A DNA stretch of 64,000 bases from assembly GCF_015840915.1 (NCBI RefSeq), contig NZ_CP060398.1:3410001-3474000 (forward strand). Direction: 5' to 3'. Source of the stretch: Synechococcus sp. CBW1002 (GTDB lineage Bacteria; Cyanobacteriota; Cyanobacteriia; PCC-6307; Cyanobiaceae). The notes under the pieces are model-generated. The model saw only the letters and a program-made list of their open reading frames with translations, was not told where the DNA came from and did not search any database. Made by a program: the position numbers and the translations under genes. The stretch's first letter is position 1, and the number at the start of each line of letters is the position of its first letter. Below, one piece after another: positions 47,501 to 55,946 of the stretch.

Positions 47501-47638
47501 GGAGGTGGGCGAAAAGTTCGAGTCCTTCGAAACATCACTGTGAGGACGGGCAGGCCTGGCCCGCTTGCTTTGTCCTCGATGGGCTCCGCTCCTCTCGTCA
47601 CTGCGACCACCACCACGACCAGGGATGGCCTTACCCAT
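44549..47638 (-). CDS. bacteriophytochrome with GGDEF and EAL domains
   Basis: The 1029-residue protein has PAS, GAF and PHY domains followed by GGDEF and EAL. The N-terminal LIECNDLSIRRPDAVQA contains C61, placed like the biliverdin-binding cysteine of bacteriophytochromes. GAF has FPSSDIPRAARHLFHANSVR (DIP motif) and VHRRYLVNMGVRSSLTFALS without the Cys of plant-type phytochromes. PHY has the tongue PRSSF at 529-533. GGDEF is intact at 680-684 (ARMGGDEFIVLTS) and EAL at 808-810 (GAEALVRW) with DDFGTGRTS. It would make and/or degrade c-di-GMP in response to red/far-red light. The gene is less GC-rich than its surroundings. The first 35 residues are Arg-rich and may include an over-long start. 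Confidence 0.92.
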   Translation of the reverse strand: MGKAIPGRGGGRSDERSGAHRGQSKRARPARPHSDVSKDSNFSPTSVGLAELEAPLDLIECNDLSIRRPDAVQACAAVLIFAEGEHPLVAASENCAALFDLSLPELLKRSPEQLFGGEAAAVLAGVLTQDRGLQNFSLETSSGLSLQASCFSCRPYVGLCLEHPSLADHAGRQEEPSPTELLRSITTATCLLQTIDEASEDGLEPFSNTMVNVVRTITGFDRVMLYRFDSDWNGIVIAEDRAPEVATSYLGLHFPSSDIPRAARHLFHANSVRTLVDMQRPASALQYTKAYSQAQPVDLGQCHYRDVSDVHRRYLVNMGVRSSLTFALSVNNKLWGLIACHNMDRSRQISPTQLVIFKSFSDIMSVGLSRILARQEKQALDEITRLCNWIRDQSAKSVSTNFVEVILRPIVDQLPDLIGCDGFVYISPAVLFSSDNAPSASGIEKVRCFFRDWSRHQQSSSLITARLRDYGVSLSSSDQTKAAGVIAIQNADDATKMLLFRRPRLFSSTWAGDPKHRVVRLEGGGGLDPRSSFERFVEENHHSCLEWTLADQAVAFQLFDTLSHAQFVMDRRDSFEALKIAKLEAIEATERMTHAAMHDELTGLANRRMLEIELQGSIERSLLSLDEPEAKLTALLHLDLDGFKRVNDTLGHDSGDQLLVMVANSIRGCLRREDLAARMGGDEFIVLTSCGRSKDAIEALASRLLQVLSNPIQISGKVCRISASIGIAIVNRQDNSSSSLLRRADIALYESKRKGKGCYSFYDENLDKAFNQEVQLAEEFEIGFSRSELLLYYQPLFRADSRRLVGAEALVRWNHPRMGLLAPGQFFNAVDQARMMPALDHFSLSQARDDLRRWMEQGLSLSKLSVNVSADRLLSQDLVKHVRALDFPDGVLVFELLESIYLDYPDQDLLDKIRDLQDLGVRIELDDFGTGRTSVISLMSVKPSGIKLDRGLVIPSQESQDARCLMKLVVDMGHSLGISVTAEGVENMGTAKLAHDFGCDMLQGYGLGRPMPPDHFLGFALKNHAETMA

Positions 47639-47796
47639 GATGCAGTACTGCCTCGTCTGTGGTGGGCCTTTACCGGAGAGGAGATAGCCCTAGGGAGGCG
47701 ATTCCTGAGTCAGGACTCCTCCAAATCCAATTCTATGTGCCAGCAATGCCGCGCACCAATGCAAGCGGTCTGGGCCTCAGACGATGCAACATCACT

Positions 47797-49122
47797 TCAC
47801 GACGTAGCCTCGCTGCCTGCGTTCGAATTCGGCTGATCCAGGGCCGCCAGAGCGTGGTACACCGGCAATTTCAGCAACATCCGCCCTGCATAGGCCCCCA
47901 GGGCACCTGCCAGCAGCAGGCCGGCCAGCAGCTGCTGATCTCCTGCCATGTGCAGGGCAAAGAGCATGCTCATCACCGGCAACTGGGTGGCGCCGGCCAG
48001 GGCCGCCACCATGCCAAGAGCCAGACCCACGTGAGGATCACCACCGAACCACTCGATCACCCCGGAGCCGAAGACGGCCCCCAGGGTGAAGGCCGGATCG
48101 ATCAGGCCGCCTGGCACACCTGCCGCCAGCGGGATGATCGGGGCCACAATTCGCAGAACCAACAGCCCCAACCACCGCCAGCCGGTGGCAATGGGCTTCT
48201 GGTCATCGATCAGCAGGGTCATCAGGCGCTCGCCATCCCCGCCGCTGAGGCCGCCGCTGACCAGCAGCATTAGACTCAACAGAAGACCCAGCCCCAGCCC
48301 CCAGAGCCAGGGGTGGCGGAGCACCCGAACGCGCAGCTGTCGCGCTGTCGCCAGCAGCAGCGAGGCAAACGCCCCCCCCAGCAGTCCGGCTGACAGGCCA
48401 ATCGGCACCGCCCAGAGCAGCAGTTCGGTCTCAGGGGTGGCATTGGCCACCACCCCAAGTCCGTAGAGCGGTTCGCCACCCCAATGGCTCATCAGGGCAG
48501 CGGTGGCACAGACCATCAAGCCCGGCCAGATCAGGGCCGACTGAAAGCGACCGGTGAGCTCCTCAGCCATGAACACCACCCCCATCAGGGGGCTGTTGAA
48601 GCCACCCGCCAAACCGGCTCCGGCAGCGATCGCCAATACGCCTCCAGGAACCAGCCCCCGCAGCAGCGCCGGGAAGCGACGGCGCAGGGCATGGGCCACA
48701 CTGGCCCCCACCTGCACCACCGGGCCTTCCCGTCCCAGCGAGAACAGGGCGAGGCTGGCGACCGTCCAGAGCAGGGAGCGCCGCCAGGTGGGCGTGGCCG
48801 CCAGCAGCAGCTCCCGCCGCTCCGGATCGTGAAGGCTTTCCATCGTCTGGGGGATGCCCGATCCCCGCCCGTCCTTCCAGGGGCCCGCCTGCAGCACCAG
48901 CAGCAGGGGCATCACCACCAGCGGCACCAGCACCAGCGCCAGACTGGCGGCCGACCACGCCCCCCCGCCGAAACCGGGCATCCTCTCCAGCAGGCGATCC
49001 TGCCAGCGGTCCACCAGGTTCAGGGGCCAGCAGGCGGCCCCCACCATCAGGCCGAGAAATCCCAGGTCGATCAGATGGCGACCGAGATGCTGGATCTGGG
49101 CACGGGGGCTGGGGCGCACCAT
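47797..49122 (-). CDS. ClC-family chloride channel/antiporter
   Basis: The 441-residue membrane protein shows the ClC signatures GSGIPQTME, SLGREGPVVQVGASVAHAL (GREGP with the gating glutamate), AGVPGGLIDPAFTLGA (the GxFxP counterpart) and about ten helices. Transport is of chloride or related anions, likely Cl-/H+ exchange because the glutamate is present. The ATG shares a base with the recJ stop codon (TGATG), so the two genes are translationally coupled. There is no cytoplasmic CBS domain. Confidence 0.9.
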   Translation of the reverse strand: MVRPSPRAQIQHLGRHLIDLGFLGLMVGAACWPLNLVDRWQDRLLERMPGFGGGAWSAASLALVLVPLVVMPLLLVLQAGPWKDGRGSGIPQTMESLHDPERRELLLAATPTWRRSLLWTVASLALFSLGREGPVVQVGASVAHALRRRFPALLRGLVPGGVLAIAAGAGLAGGFNSPLMGVVFMAEELTGRFQSALIWPGLMVCATAALMSHWGGEPLYGLGVVANATPETELLLWAVPIGLSAGLLGGAFASLLLATARQLRVRVLRHPWLWGLGLGLLLSLMLLVSGGLSGGDGERLMTLLIDDQKPIATGWRWLGLLVLRIVAPIIPLAAGVPGGLIDPAFTLGAVFGSGVIEWFGGDPHVGLALGMVAALAGATQLPVMSMLFALHMAGDQQLLAGLLLAGALGAYAGRMLLKLPVYHALAALDQPNSNAGSEATS

Positions 49123-51056
49123 CAGGCCACCAGTCCCAAGGCCATCGAAGCCTCCTGCACCAGGGTGCGCAGGTACGGATGCTCGGGCCGGCTGCAGCCG
49201 CTATCGGCGTCGGTGAGGCGACCATCGGGGAGAGACAGCAGCTTCTCACCGGCGGCATTGCAGATCAGCACCGCCTCCCCCTGGCGGCGACATCGGTAGG
49301 TGCGATGGGCCCGTTGCAGCAGCACCTCCTCGGCACCGCTGGGTCGCAGGGCCACCAACTCCAGCTGCAGCCGTTCGGTCCCCTGCCAGCGGTTGTTGCG
49401 CAGCTGGAAAGCCACGTCCACCCGCGGTGGCACCACAGCCTCGCCCTGCCAGCGCCAGGCGATTGCCCGCAGGGCCGCCTCCCCCTGGCGCAGTTCCAGC
49501 TCGAGATGGCCACCACGCAGCAACTTCTGGCTGCTCACCTGGCAGTCCGCAGCCCAGAACACCGGCGTGGCATGGCCGATCCCGAAGGGCTCGAGCCGCT
49601 GCAGCTGCCGCCAGAACGGCCGGTCGATCCGCTCCAACCGCAGCAGCGCATCCGGCTCCACCACCGGGCCACCGGCCTGGCCCCCCAGCCAGGCGGCGGC
49701 GAGGCCATCGAGCCGCTCATGCAGGGCCGCCACCCGTTCGGCCAGCACCGTGAACCCCCCGGCGGCGGGATGGCCGCCATGGCGCTCCAGCAGATCGGTG
49801 CACTCCTGCAGAGCCCTGTCCACGGCAAAACCACGCGGGGCCCGCACCGAGGCCCTCAAGCGGCCGTTTCCCTCGCCGGCCAGCAGGGCCACCGGCCGGC
49901 CATAGCGCTCCACCAGGCGCGAAGCGACGATGCCGATCACCCCGTGGTGCCAATGGCTCTGAGCGAGCAGCAGGAAGTGGCTGCGATGGGGGCCATCGGC
50001 GTCGACCAGGGCAATGGCCTCGGCCTCGATGGCGCCGCAGAGTTCGCGCCGCTGGCGGTTGAGGGCTTCACAGTCACGCGCCAGCTCCAGAGCGCGATCA
50101 GGGTCGTCGGTGGTGAGCAGCTCCACCACCAGCTCGGGATCGCCGAGGCGCCCCACCGCGTTGATCCGCGGAGCGAGCTGGAAACCCACCACCTGGGCAT
50201 CCACAGCATCGTCCTCCAGGCCCGCCACCCGCTGCAGGGCCTGCAGGCCGGCCAGGCGGCTGCGGCGCAGCTGGGGCAGGCCATCCAGCAACCAGCGCCG
50301 GTTCACCCCCAGCAGGGGCGCCATGTCGGCAATGGTGCCGATGCAGAACAGATCGCGGGCAGCGTCCAGACCCTGGCGGCTGCCCATCTGCTGGCTGAGG
50401 GCCATGGCCAGCACGTAGGCGAGGCCCACCCCGGCCAGGCTGCGGAAGGGGGACTCGGGCGGCGTGCAGGCCGGATGGAGCAGGGCCAGGTAGGGCGGCC
50501 GCTGCTCAGGAATCGTGTGATGGTCGGTGAGGATCACCTCCACGGCCAGCTGGCGGGCGCGCTCAAGGGCCTCCGCGGCGGCGATGCCGTTGTCGACCGT
50601 AACCAGCAGGGCAATCCCTTCGCCAGCCAGCCGTTCGACCATGGCGGCATTGAGGCCGTAGCCATCGTCCTGCCGACTGGGGATGGCGGCCATCGGCCGG
50701 GCGCCCAGGCGCTGCAGCACCCCCACCAGCAGGGCCGTGCTGGTCATGCCATCGGCGTCGTAATCGCCGCAGATCGCTAACCGTTCACCCTCGCGACAGG
50801 CCTGCTCCAGCCGCTGCACCGCCACGGCCAGATCGGCGAAATGGGCATGGGGATCGGGGGCTGCCGGTGGATCGAGCAGGGCCTCGATCGCGGCGGCACT
50901 CTCCAGCCCGCGGCGACGCAACACCGCCAGCAGCTCGGCTGGCAATGCCTGGCCATCCAGCGAGGGCGTGAGATCGCCTGCGGGCAAGGGCGGCGGTAGC
51001 TGCCAGCGTTGCTCGGGATGCTCAGGGAGCAACGGTGCGCGGCGAAGGCTCCCCAT
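49122..51056 (-). CDS. recJ: single-stranded-DNA-specific exonuclease RecJ
   Basis: RecJ degrades 5' single-stranded DNA in recombination and repair. The protein (644 residues from ATG 51056, MGSLRRAPLLPEHPEQRW) has ERLAICGDYDADGMTSTALL (motif I), ALLVTVDNGI, EVILTDHHT (DHH motif), DMAPLLGVNR, LVERYGRPVALLAGEGNGRL with RASVRAPRGF, RHGGHPAAGGFTV (DHHA1 motif) and an OB-like C-terminal part. An upstream extension of about 60 codons is open but low in quality. It is divergent from the CbbY-like gene. Confidence 0.94.
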   Translation of the reverse strand: MGSLRRAPLLPEHPEQRWQLPPPLPAGDLTPSLDGQALPAELLAVLRRRGLESAAAIEALLDPPAAPDPHAHFADLAVAVQRLEQACREGERLAICGDYDADGMTSTALLVGVLQRLGARPMAAIPSRQDDGYGLNAAMVERLAGEGIALLVTVDNGIAAAEALERARQLAVEVILTDHHTIPEQRPPYLALLHPACTPPESPFRSLAGVGLAYVLAMALSQQMGSRQGLDAARDLFCIGTIADMAPLLGVNRRWLLDGLPQLRRSRLAGLQALQRVAGLEDDAVDAQVVGFQLAPRINAVGRLGDPELVVELLTTDDPDRALELARDCEALNRQRRELCGAIEAEAIALVDADGPHRSHFLLLAQSHWHHGVIGIVASRLVERYGRPVALLAGEGNGRLRASVRAPRGFAVDRALQECTDLLERHGGHPAAGGFTVLAERVAALHERLDGLAAAWLGGQAGGPVVEPDALLRLERIDRPFWRQLQRLEPFGIGHATPVFWAADCQVSSQKLLRGGHLELELRQGEAALRAIAWRWQGEAVVPPRVDVAFQLRNNRWQGTERLQLELVALRPSGAEEVLLQRAHRTYRCRRQGEAVLICNAAGEKLLSLPDGRLTDADSGCSRPEHPYLRTLVQEASMALGLVA

Positions 51057-51111
51057 TCTGCGGCGCTGCCGCAGGCCTGGCAGCCTGAGGTCAGACGTTG
51101 TCAACCTGCCG

Positions 51112-51867
51112 ATGCCACTGGAGGCCCTGCTCTGGGATGTGGACGGCACCATCGCCGAAACCGAGCGCGACGGACACCGGCCGGCCTTCAACGCTGCCTT
51201 CGCCGAGGCGGGCCTGCCCTGGCACTGGGATGTGGACACCTACGGCCGCCTGTTGGCGATCAGCGGCGGCCACGAGCGGATCAGCGCCTTCCTCACCGCG
51301 GTGGAGGGCGTCGCGCCGGACCCGGAACGGGTGCAGGCGCTGCAACGCCGCAAGCAACAGCACTACCGCCGCCTGCTGGGCGAGGGGCGGGTGGAGCTGC
51401 GACCCGGTGTGGTGCGGCTGATGAGGCAGGCGGCAGCAGCAGGGCTGGCCCAGGCGATCGTGACCACCAGCGGACGCGAGGCGGTGGCAGCTCTGATGGA
51501 GGCGCAGCTGCCTGAAGCGGTCAGCCTGCTTCCGGTGTGGATCTGCGGAGGCGACGTGACCCGCAAGAAACCAGACCCCGAGGCCTATCAGCTCGCCTGC
51601 GAGCGGCTGAGGGTGGCGCCCGGCCGCAGCCTCGCCCTTGAGGATTCCGTCAACGGTCTGCGGGCCGCCTGCGGGGCGGGGCTTACCTGCCTGATCAGCC
51701 GCAGCGCCTTCAGCGCGGCCGAGCCGGCCCAGGCCTTCGCCAAGGCCGCCGCCGTGGTGGATCACCTTGGTGAGGCGGAGCATCCCAACCGGATCGAGCG
51801 GGGGCCGACTTGCGTGCAGGGGCAGATCACGCTCTCCTATCTGCAATCGTTGCTGGATCCGGCCTGA
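51112..51867 (+). CDS. CbbY-like HAD-family phosphatase
   Basis: The 251-residue HAD hydrolase starts at ATG 51112 with LEALLWDVDGTIAETERDGH (motif I DxDGT), then the small cap domain, VTTSGREAV (motif II), GGDVTRKKPDPEAY (motif III Lys) and ALEDSVNGLRAA (motif IV). CbbY-type enzymes dephosphorylate xylulose-1,5-bisphosphate, a Rubisco inhibitor, and the C-terminal layout fits, although other sugar phosphates are possible. It is followed by ycf20 14 bp downstream and divergent from recJ by 55 bp. Confidence 0.88.
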   Translation: MPLEALLWDVDGTIAETERDGHRPAFNAAFAEAGLPWHWDVDTYGRLLAISGGHERISAFLTAVEGVAPDPERVQALQRRKQQHYRRLLGEGRVELRPGVVRLMRQAAAAGLAQAIVTTSGREAVAALMEAQLPEAVSLLPVWICGGDVTRKKPDPEAYQLACERLRVAPGRSLALEDSVNGLRAACGAGLTCLISRSAFSAAEPAQAFAKAAAVVDHLGEAEHPNRIERGPTCVQGQITLSYLQSLLDPA

Positions 51868-51881
51868 AATCCGGCACGCCC

Positions 51882-52229
51882 ATGACCCGCCTTCCCCTCA
51901 GCCAGACCCGCTGGCAACAGGCCCAGGACCGCTGGCTGCAGCAGCTGCGCGGTGCGGTGGCAGGAGGTTGGCGGGTGCGCAGCCTGGCCCTGCTGGCCCT
52001 GCTGATCGGCTTCTACCTGGGCCAGAACCTCACCTCCCTACTCCTGCTGAAGGCCCCAGGAGGGAGGCCCATGGTGGTGCTGGGTTGTGTGCTGGGGACC
52101 GAACTGCTGGTGCGGCTCCGCACCCGCTGGGTCCGGCAGGAGCCACCCCTGATCTGGGTTCTGGTTGACAACCTGCGGATGGGTGGGGTGTACGCCGTGG
52201 TGCTGGAGGCGTTCAAGCTGGGATCGTGA
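51882..52229 (+). CDS. ycf20: Ycf20-like protein (DUF565)
   Basis: The 115-residue protein (ATG 51882, MTRLPLSQTRWQQAQ) has the conserved segment SLALLALLIGFYLGQNLTSL, then VVLGCVLGTELLVRLRTRWV and LIWVLVDNLRMGGVYAVVLE, as in plastid Ycf20 and cyanobacterial DUF565 proteins. It is predicted to be a small membrane protein with two or three helices. In plants a relative affects non-photochemical quenching; its role here is unknown. Its stop codon overlaps the GTG start of the glycerate kinase gene. Confidence 0.85.
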   Translation: MTRLPLSQTRWQQAQDRWLQQLRGAVAGGWRVRSLALLALLIGFYLGQNLTSLLLLKAPGGRPMVVLGCVLGTELLVRLRTRWVRQEPPLIWVLVDNLRMGGVYAVVLEAFKLGS

Positions 52230-53335
52230 GTCGCGTCGTGACCGATTCGGGGATGAACGATTCCGCCGCCCCGCTCTGGCTACCGGAACCGGCCAGGATG
52301 TTTCCTGAACAGCCCTACAGAGACCTGCTGGCCATCGGCGGCGTCACTGAGCCGGTCAGCTGGGTGCAGAAGTGGAAGACCCAACTGGCGCACCTGAGCC
52401 CAGCGCCGACGGCCCATCCATCGCTGCTCTGGGGCGGCTGGCTGCCGCTGCTGGAACGCTGCCGCCAGCTGGTCGACAGCGGCCAACGCCATGTGTTCGG
52501 CCTGAATGGCCCGATCGGCGCTGGCAAGAGCACCCTGCTGGCCCTGATCACACGGCTCGCCCGGGAGCTGGACCTGCCGATCGCGGTGGCATCGATCGAC
52601 GACCTCTATCTGCCTTGGACGGAGCGAAAGCAGGCCATGGCCGGCAATCCCTTCGGTGTGCTGCGCGGTCCACCCGGCAGCCACGATCCCGCCCTGGCCC
52701 AGGCTGCCATCGCCCAGTGGCGCCGGGGCGGAACGCTGGTGCTGCCCCGCTTCGATAAGCGGCTGCGGCAGGGGGAAGGGGATCGCTGTGGCCAGTGGCA
52801 AGGCGAACCGCAGCTGCTCCTGCTCGACGGCTGGCTCCTGGGCTGCCGGGAGGTATCGGAAGCCACTCTTCAGGCCCTTCTTTCCAACGAGAGCTACGCG
52901 GCCGAAAAAAGATTCGCAGGAACGCACAGCGCCACTGCTGATCGGCTGATCAGCCCCATCCCTACGGGGTTGAGTGCGGAGGAACAGGCCTGGCTGCCGA
53001 TCTGGAATTGCCATCTCAAGAGCTATCAGCCCCTCTGGCAGGAGCTGAGTGCGCTATGGCAACTGCGCCCCCAGCGCTGGAGCCTGGCGCGGCGCTGGCG
53101 CTTTCAGGCCGAAGCCAGGCAACGCCGACTGAGTGGATCGGCTTTACCGATGGAGCGTCTGGAGGGGTTGGTGCGCTCCTGCCTCTACAGCCTGCCGCCC
53201 AACTGGTACCAGAACCTGTCCGCTGAAGCTGTGATCCTGCTGGACAGCAGACGCCGCTGCCTCTGGAGCGGGCCAGGCCCTCAGGCCGACCTCCATCCTC
53301 AGTCTGCGCTGGAGTCGTCGTCAGCAACGGGGTAG
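52226..53335 (+). CDS. D-glycerate 3-kinase (plant-type GLYK)
   Basis: The 369-residue kinase phosphorylates glycerate to 3-phosphoglycerate, the last step of photorespiration. It has [20 protein letters not shown] (P-loop), [20 protein letters not shown] (Asp-Asp-Leu motif), [39 protein letters not shown] and [10 protein letters not shown]. The GTG at 52226 overlaps the ycf20 stop codon; an ATG at 52253 is the alternative. The 3' end overlaps the convergent rpmF by 37 bp. Confidence 0.9.
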   Translation: MSRVVTDSGMNDSAAPLWLPEPARMFPEQPYRDLLAIGGVTEPVSWVQKWKTQLAHLSPAPTAHPSLLWGGWLPLLERCRQLVDSGQRHVFGLNGPIGAGKSTLLALITRLARELDLPIAVASIDDLYLPWTERKQAMAGNPFGVLRGPPGSHDPALAQAAIAQWRRGGTLVLPRFDKRLRQGEGDRCGQWQGEPQLLLLDGWLLGCREVSEATLQALLSNESYAAEKRFAGTHSATADRLISPIPTGLSAEEQAWLPIWNCHLKSYQPLWQELSALWQLRPQRWSLARRWRFQAEARQRRLSGSALPMERLEGLVRSCLYSLPPNWYQNLSAEAVILLDSRRRCLWSGPGPQADLHPQSALESSSATG

Positions 53336-53475
53336 ACGAAGCCCTGGGCACGGCCACTCAGCACGGCTTTGCCGATCGAGAGGGCCTTCTGGGCCGCCAC
53401 AACAGCCTTGCCCTTCCAGGTGGCATGGCGCTGATTGCGCTTGCCCTTGGAGGTTTTCTTCTTGGGAACAGCCAT
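53299..53475 (-). CDS. rpmF: 50S ribosomal protein L32
   Basis: The 58-residue protein begins [20 protein letters not shown] and ends in an acidic DDDSSAD tail, the typical cyanobacterial L32. This form lacks the CxxC zinc motif found in some bacteria. It overlaps the 3' end of the glycerate kinase gene on the other strand. The start is ATG 53475. Confidence 0.93.
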   Translation of the reverse strand: MAVPKKKTSKGKRNQRHATWKGKAVVAAQKALSIGKAVLSGRAQGFVYPVADDDSSAD

Positions 53476-53566
53476 CCCTGGGTTTCCTTAGCAGCCAAAC
53501 AACGATCTTCCGTGGTCAACTTGCCTTTCGTCAAATCGCTAAGCTCGTCTTCAGAACGAAGATCCC

Positions 53567-55543
53567 GTGAGCGCCAGCCCTTCAACGGCCTCCCCGAACG
53601 GGGATCCCAAGTCCAAACCCATTGATGGTGCCGCTCCTGGTGCCGCCTCTCCCTCCTCCGGCGCAGAGGCTCCGGCGAAAGCCGCCGCAGATTCTTCTGT
53701 TGCTCCTTCGGCTGCTGGCACCAGTTCAGGCCGCCCTGCCGAGCTGAGCTACAGCCAGCTGCTCCGGGATCTGGACAAGGGCCTGGTGAAGGACCTGGAG
53801 CTGTCGCCACGTCAGCGGGAGGTGCGCGTCACCTTCCAGGACGGCCGCAAGGAGTCGGTGGCGGTGTTCAGCAACGACCAGATGTTGCTGCGCGCCGCGG
53901 AGGAGGCTCGCGTGCCGCTCACGGTGCGCGACGACCGCAAGGACGAGGCCGCGGCAGGCCTGCTGGGCAACGTGCTGCTGGTGGTGCTGCTGCTCACAGG
54001 GCTGAGTCTGCTGCTACGCCGCTCCGCCTCGGCGGCCAACAAGGCGATGGGCTTCGGCCGCAGCCAGCCGCGGCTTCAGGAGGACGGCACCGTGACGGTG
54101 CGGTTCGAAGATGTGGCCGGCATCGGCGAGGCCAAGGAGGAGTTGCAGGAGGTGGTGACCTTTCTGCAGTCACCGGAGCGCTTCACCAGCCTCGGTGCCA
54201 AGATCCCCAGAGGTGTTCTTCTGGTGGGCCCTCCCGGCACCGGCAAGACACTGCTGGCCAAGGCGATCGCCGGCGAAGCCGGTGTGCCGTTCTTCTCGAT
54301 GGCGGCATCGGAATTCGTCGAATTGTTCGTGGGAGTCGGCGCCAGCCGGGTTCGCGATCTGTTCCGCAAAGCCAAGGCCAAGGCGCCCTGCATCATTTTC
54401 ATTGACGAGATCGATGCGGTCGGACGCCAGCGCGGCGCCGGCATCGGTGGCGGCAATGACGAGCGCGAGCAGACGCTGAACCAGCTGCTCACCGAGATGG
54501 ACGGCTTCGAGGAAAACTCCGGCGTGATTCTGTTGGCGGCCACCAACCGTCCGGATGTGCTGGATTCGGCCCTGATGCGGCCCGGCAGGTTCGATCGCCG
54601 CATCACTGTCGACCTGCCGGATCGACGCGGCCGCGAGGCCATCCTGGCGGTCCATGCCCGCAGCCGGCCCCTGGGTCCCGAGGTGAGCCTCGGGGTCTGG
54701 GCCAGCCGCACCCCAGGCTTTTCAGGTGCCGACCTGGCCAACCTGCTGAACGAGGCCGCGATCCTCACCGCCCGCAGACAGCAGACCGTTCTCGACGATG
54801 CCGCCCTCTCCGATGCGCTCGAGCGGATCACCATGGGGCTGACGGTGGCTCCCCTGCAGGACGGTGCCAAGAAACGCCTGATCGCTTACCACGAGGTGGG
54901 CCATGCCCTGCTCACCACGCTGGTGCCCCATGCCGACAAACTCGACAAGGTGACCCTGCTCCCTCGGGCTGGTGGTGTGGGCGGTTTTGCTCGCATGATG
55001 CCCGACGAGGACATCCTCGATTCCGGCCTGATCACCAAGGCCTATCTGCAGGCTCGCCTGGTGGTGGCCCTGGGCGGCAGAGCCGCTGAGCTTGTCGTGT
55101 TCGGGGCCAGCGAAGTGACCCAGGGTGCCAGTGGAGATCTGCTGCTGGTCAGCAGGATCTGCCGCGAAATGGTCACCCGCTATGGCTTCTCCAGCCTCGG
55201 GCCAGTGGCCCTGGAGGGTGATGGCGCCGAAGTGTTTCTGGGCCGTGATCTGATCCATACCCGTCCGGGTTACGCCGATCGCACCGGCCGCGAGATTGAC
55301 CTGCGGGTGCGCACGCTGGCCCAGGAAGCCCTCGATCAGGCGGTGTCTCTTCTGGAGACACGCCGCCCCCTGCTCGACGACCTGGTGGATCGCCTGGTGG
55401 AGGAAGAAACGCTGCAGGGTGAGGACTTCCGCCGGATCGTGGAGGCCTATGAATCCGCCGCCGCTTCAGCCGGTGCCGGCCAGCCATCGCCTGCAGTGGC
55501 CGAAGACATTGCAGCCTCGGTCTCTTCAGCCTGCCGGATCTGA
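53567..55543 (+). CDS. ftsH: FtsH-family AAA+ metalloprotease with single N-terminal membrane segment
   Basis: The 658-residue membrane protease has [24 protein letters not shown] (Walker A at 221-228), [17 protein letters not shown] (Walker B), [19 protein letters not shown] (SRH region), and the zinc site HEVGH at 442-446 (HEAGH in most FtsH). Only one membrane segment is visible ([20 protein letters not shown], about 137-156). The first 55 residues are Ser/Ala/Pro rich and no helix precedes the FtsH-ext-like part ([20 protein letters not shown]). Start is GTG 53567 with an in-frame stop 27 bases upstream, so the missing helix is not a start error. It probably serves membrane protein quality control. 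Confidence 0.92.
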   Translation: MSASPSTASPNGDPKSKPIDGAAPGAASPSSGAEAPAKAAADSSVAPSAAGTSSGRPAELSYSQLLRDLDKGLVKDLELSPRQREVRVTFQDGRKESVAVFSNDQMLLRAAEEARVPLTVRDDRKDEAAAGLLGNVLLVVLLLTGLSLLLRRSASAANKAMGFGRSQPRLQEDGTVTVRFEDVAGIGEAKEELQEVVTFLQSPERFTSLGAKIPRGVLLVGPPGTGKTLLAKAIAGEAGVPFFSMAASEFVELFVGVGASRVRDLFRKAKAKAPCIIFIDEIDAVGRQRGAGIGGGNDEREQTLNQLLTEMDGFEENSGVILLAATNRPDVLDSALMRPGRFDRRITVDLPDRRGREAILAVHARSRPLGPEVSLGVWASRTPGFSGADLANLLNEAAILTARRQQTVLDDAALSDALERITMGLTVAPLQDGAKKRLIAYHEVGHALLTTLVPHADKLDKVTLLPRAGGVGGFARMMPDEDILDSGLITKAYLQARLVVALGGRAAELVVFGASEVTQGASGDLLLVSRICREMVTRYGFSSLGPVALEGDGAEVFLGRDLIHTRPGYADRTGREIDLRVRTLAQEALDQAVSLLETRRPLLDDLVDRLVEEETLQGEDFRRIVEAYESAAASAGAGQPSPAVAEDIAASVSSACRI

Positions 55544-55562
55544 TCCGCCCTCACTGATCAGG

Positions 55563-55946
55563 TCAGCCCACGGTGGGCTCGGTGCCTTCAGGCAGGGGTG
55601 TGAGCGTGGCGCCGAAGCACCAGTAATCGCCTCGCTTTTCGGCCACGATGTAGTGCTCCGACACCACTTCGGCGCCGGAGCTGCAGACCGTGCGCAGACG
55701 CAGGGGATGGTTGAGCACCTTCGATTCTTCAGTGACCTGAAAGCGAGAAAAGCCAAGGTGATGGGACAGTTTGAAGGCATCCGGCAGGATCACACTGAGC
55801 GGCTTGGCGACCAGGTCGGCCTGATGCCAGCCATACACCTGTTCAAAACTGTCGTTCACTTCCAGGATCAGACCCTGGTGATCGGCCAAGATGAAGGGAT
55901 GCCCGGTGTGCCGCAGCTGCTCAATGCTGGTCAGAGTGTCGTTCAA
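55563..55946 (-). CDS. stand-alone PAS domain protein
   Basis: The 127-residue protein is essentially one PAS domain: PFILADHQGLILEVNDSFEQ, VYGWHQADLVAKPLSVILPD and RTVCSSGAEVVSEHYIVAEK. It has no output domain. Its TTG start overlaps the stop codon of the upstream cupin gene (TTGA), so the two are translationally coupled and may form a sensory/enzymatic pair. Ligand and partner are unknown. Confidence 0.8.
   Translation of the reverse strand: MNDTLTSIEQLRHTGHPFILADHQGLILEVNDSFEQVYGWHQADLVAKPLSVILPDAFKLSHHLGFSRFQVTEESKVLNHPLRLRTVCSSGAEVVSEHYIVAEKRGDYWCFGATLTPLPEGTEPTVG

Noticed and set aside
49179-50780. 533-codon + strand frame across recJ
   Set aside because: It is antisense to RecJ motifs that are all in place and has shadow-like composition.
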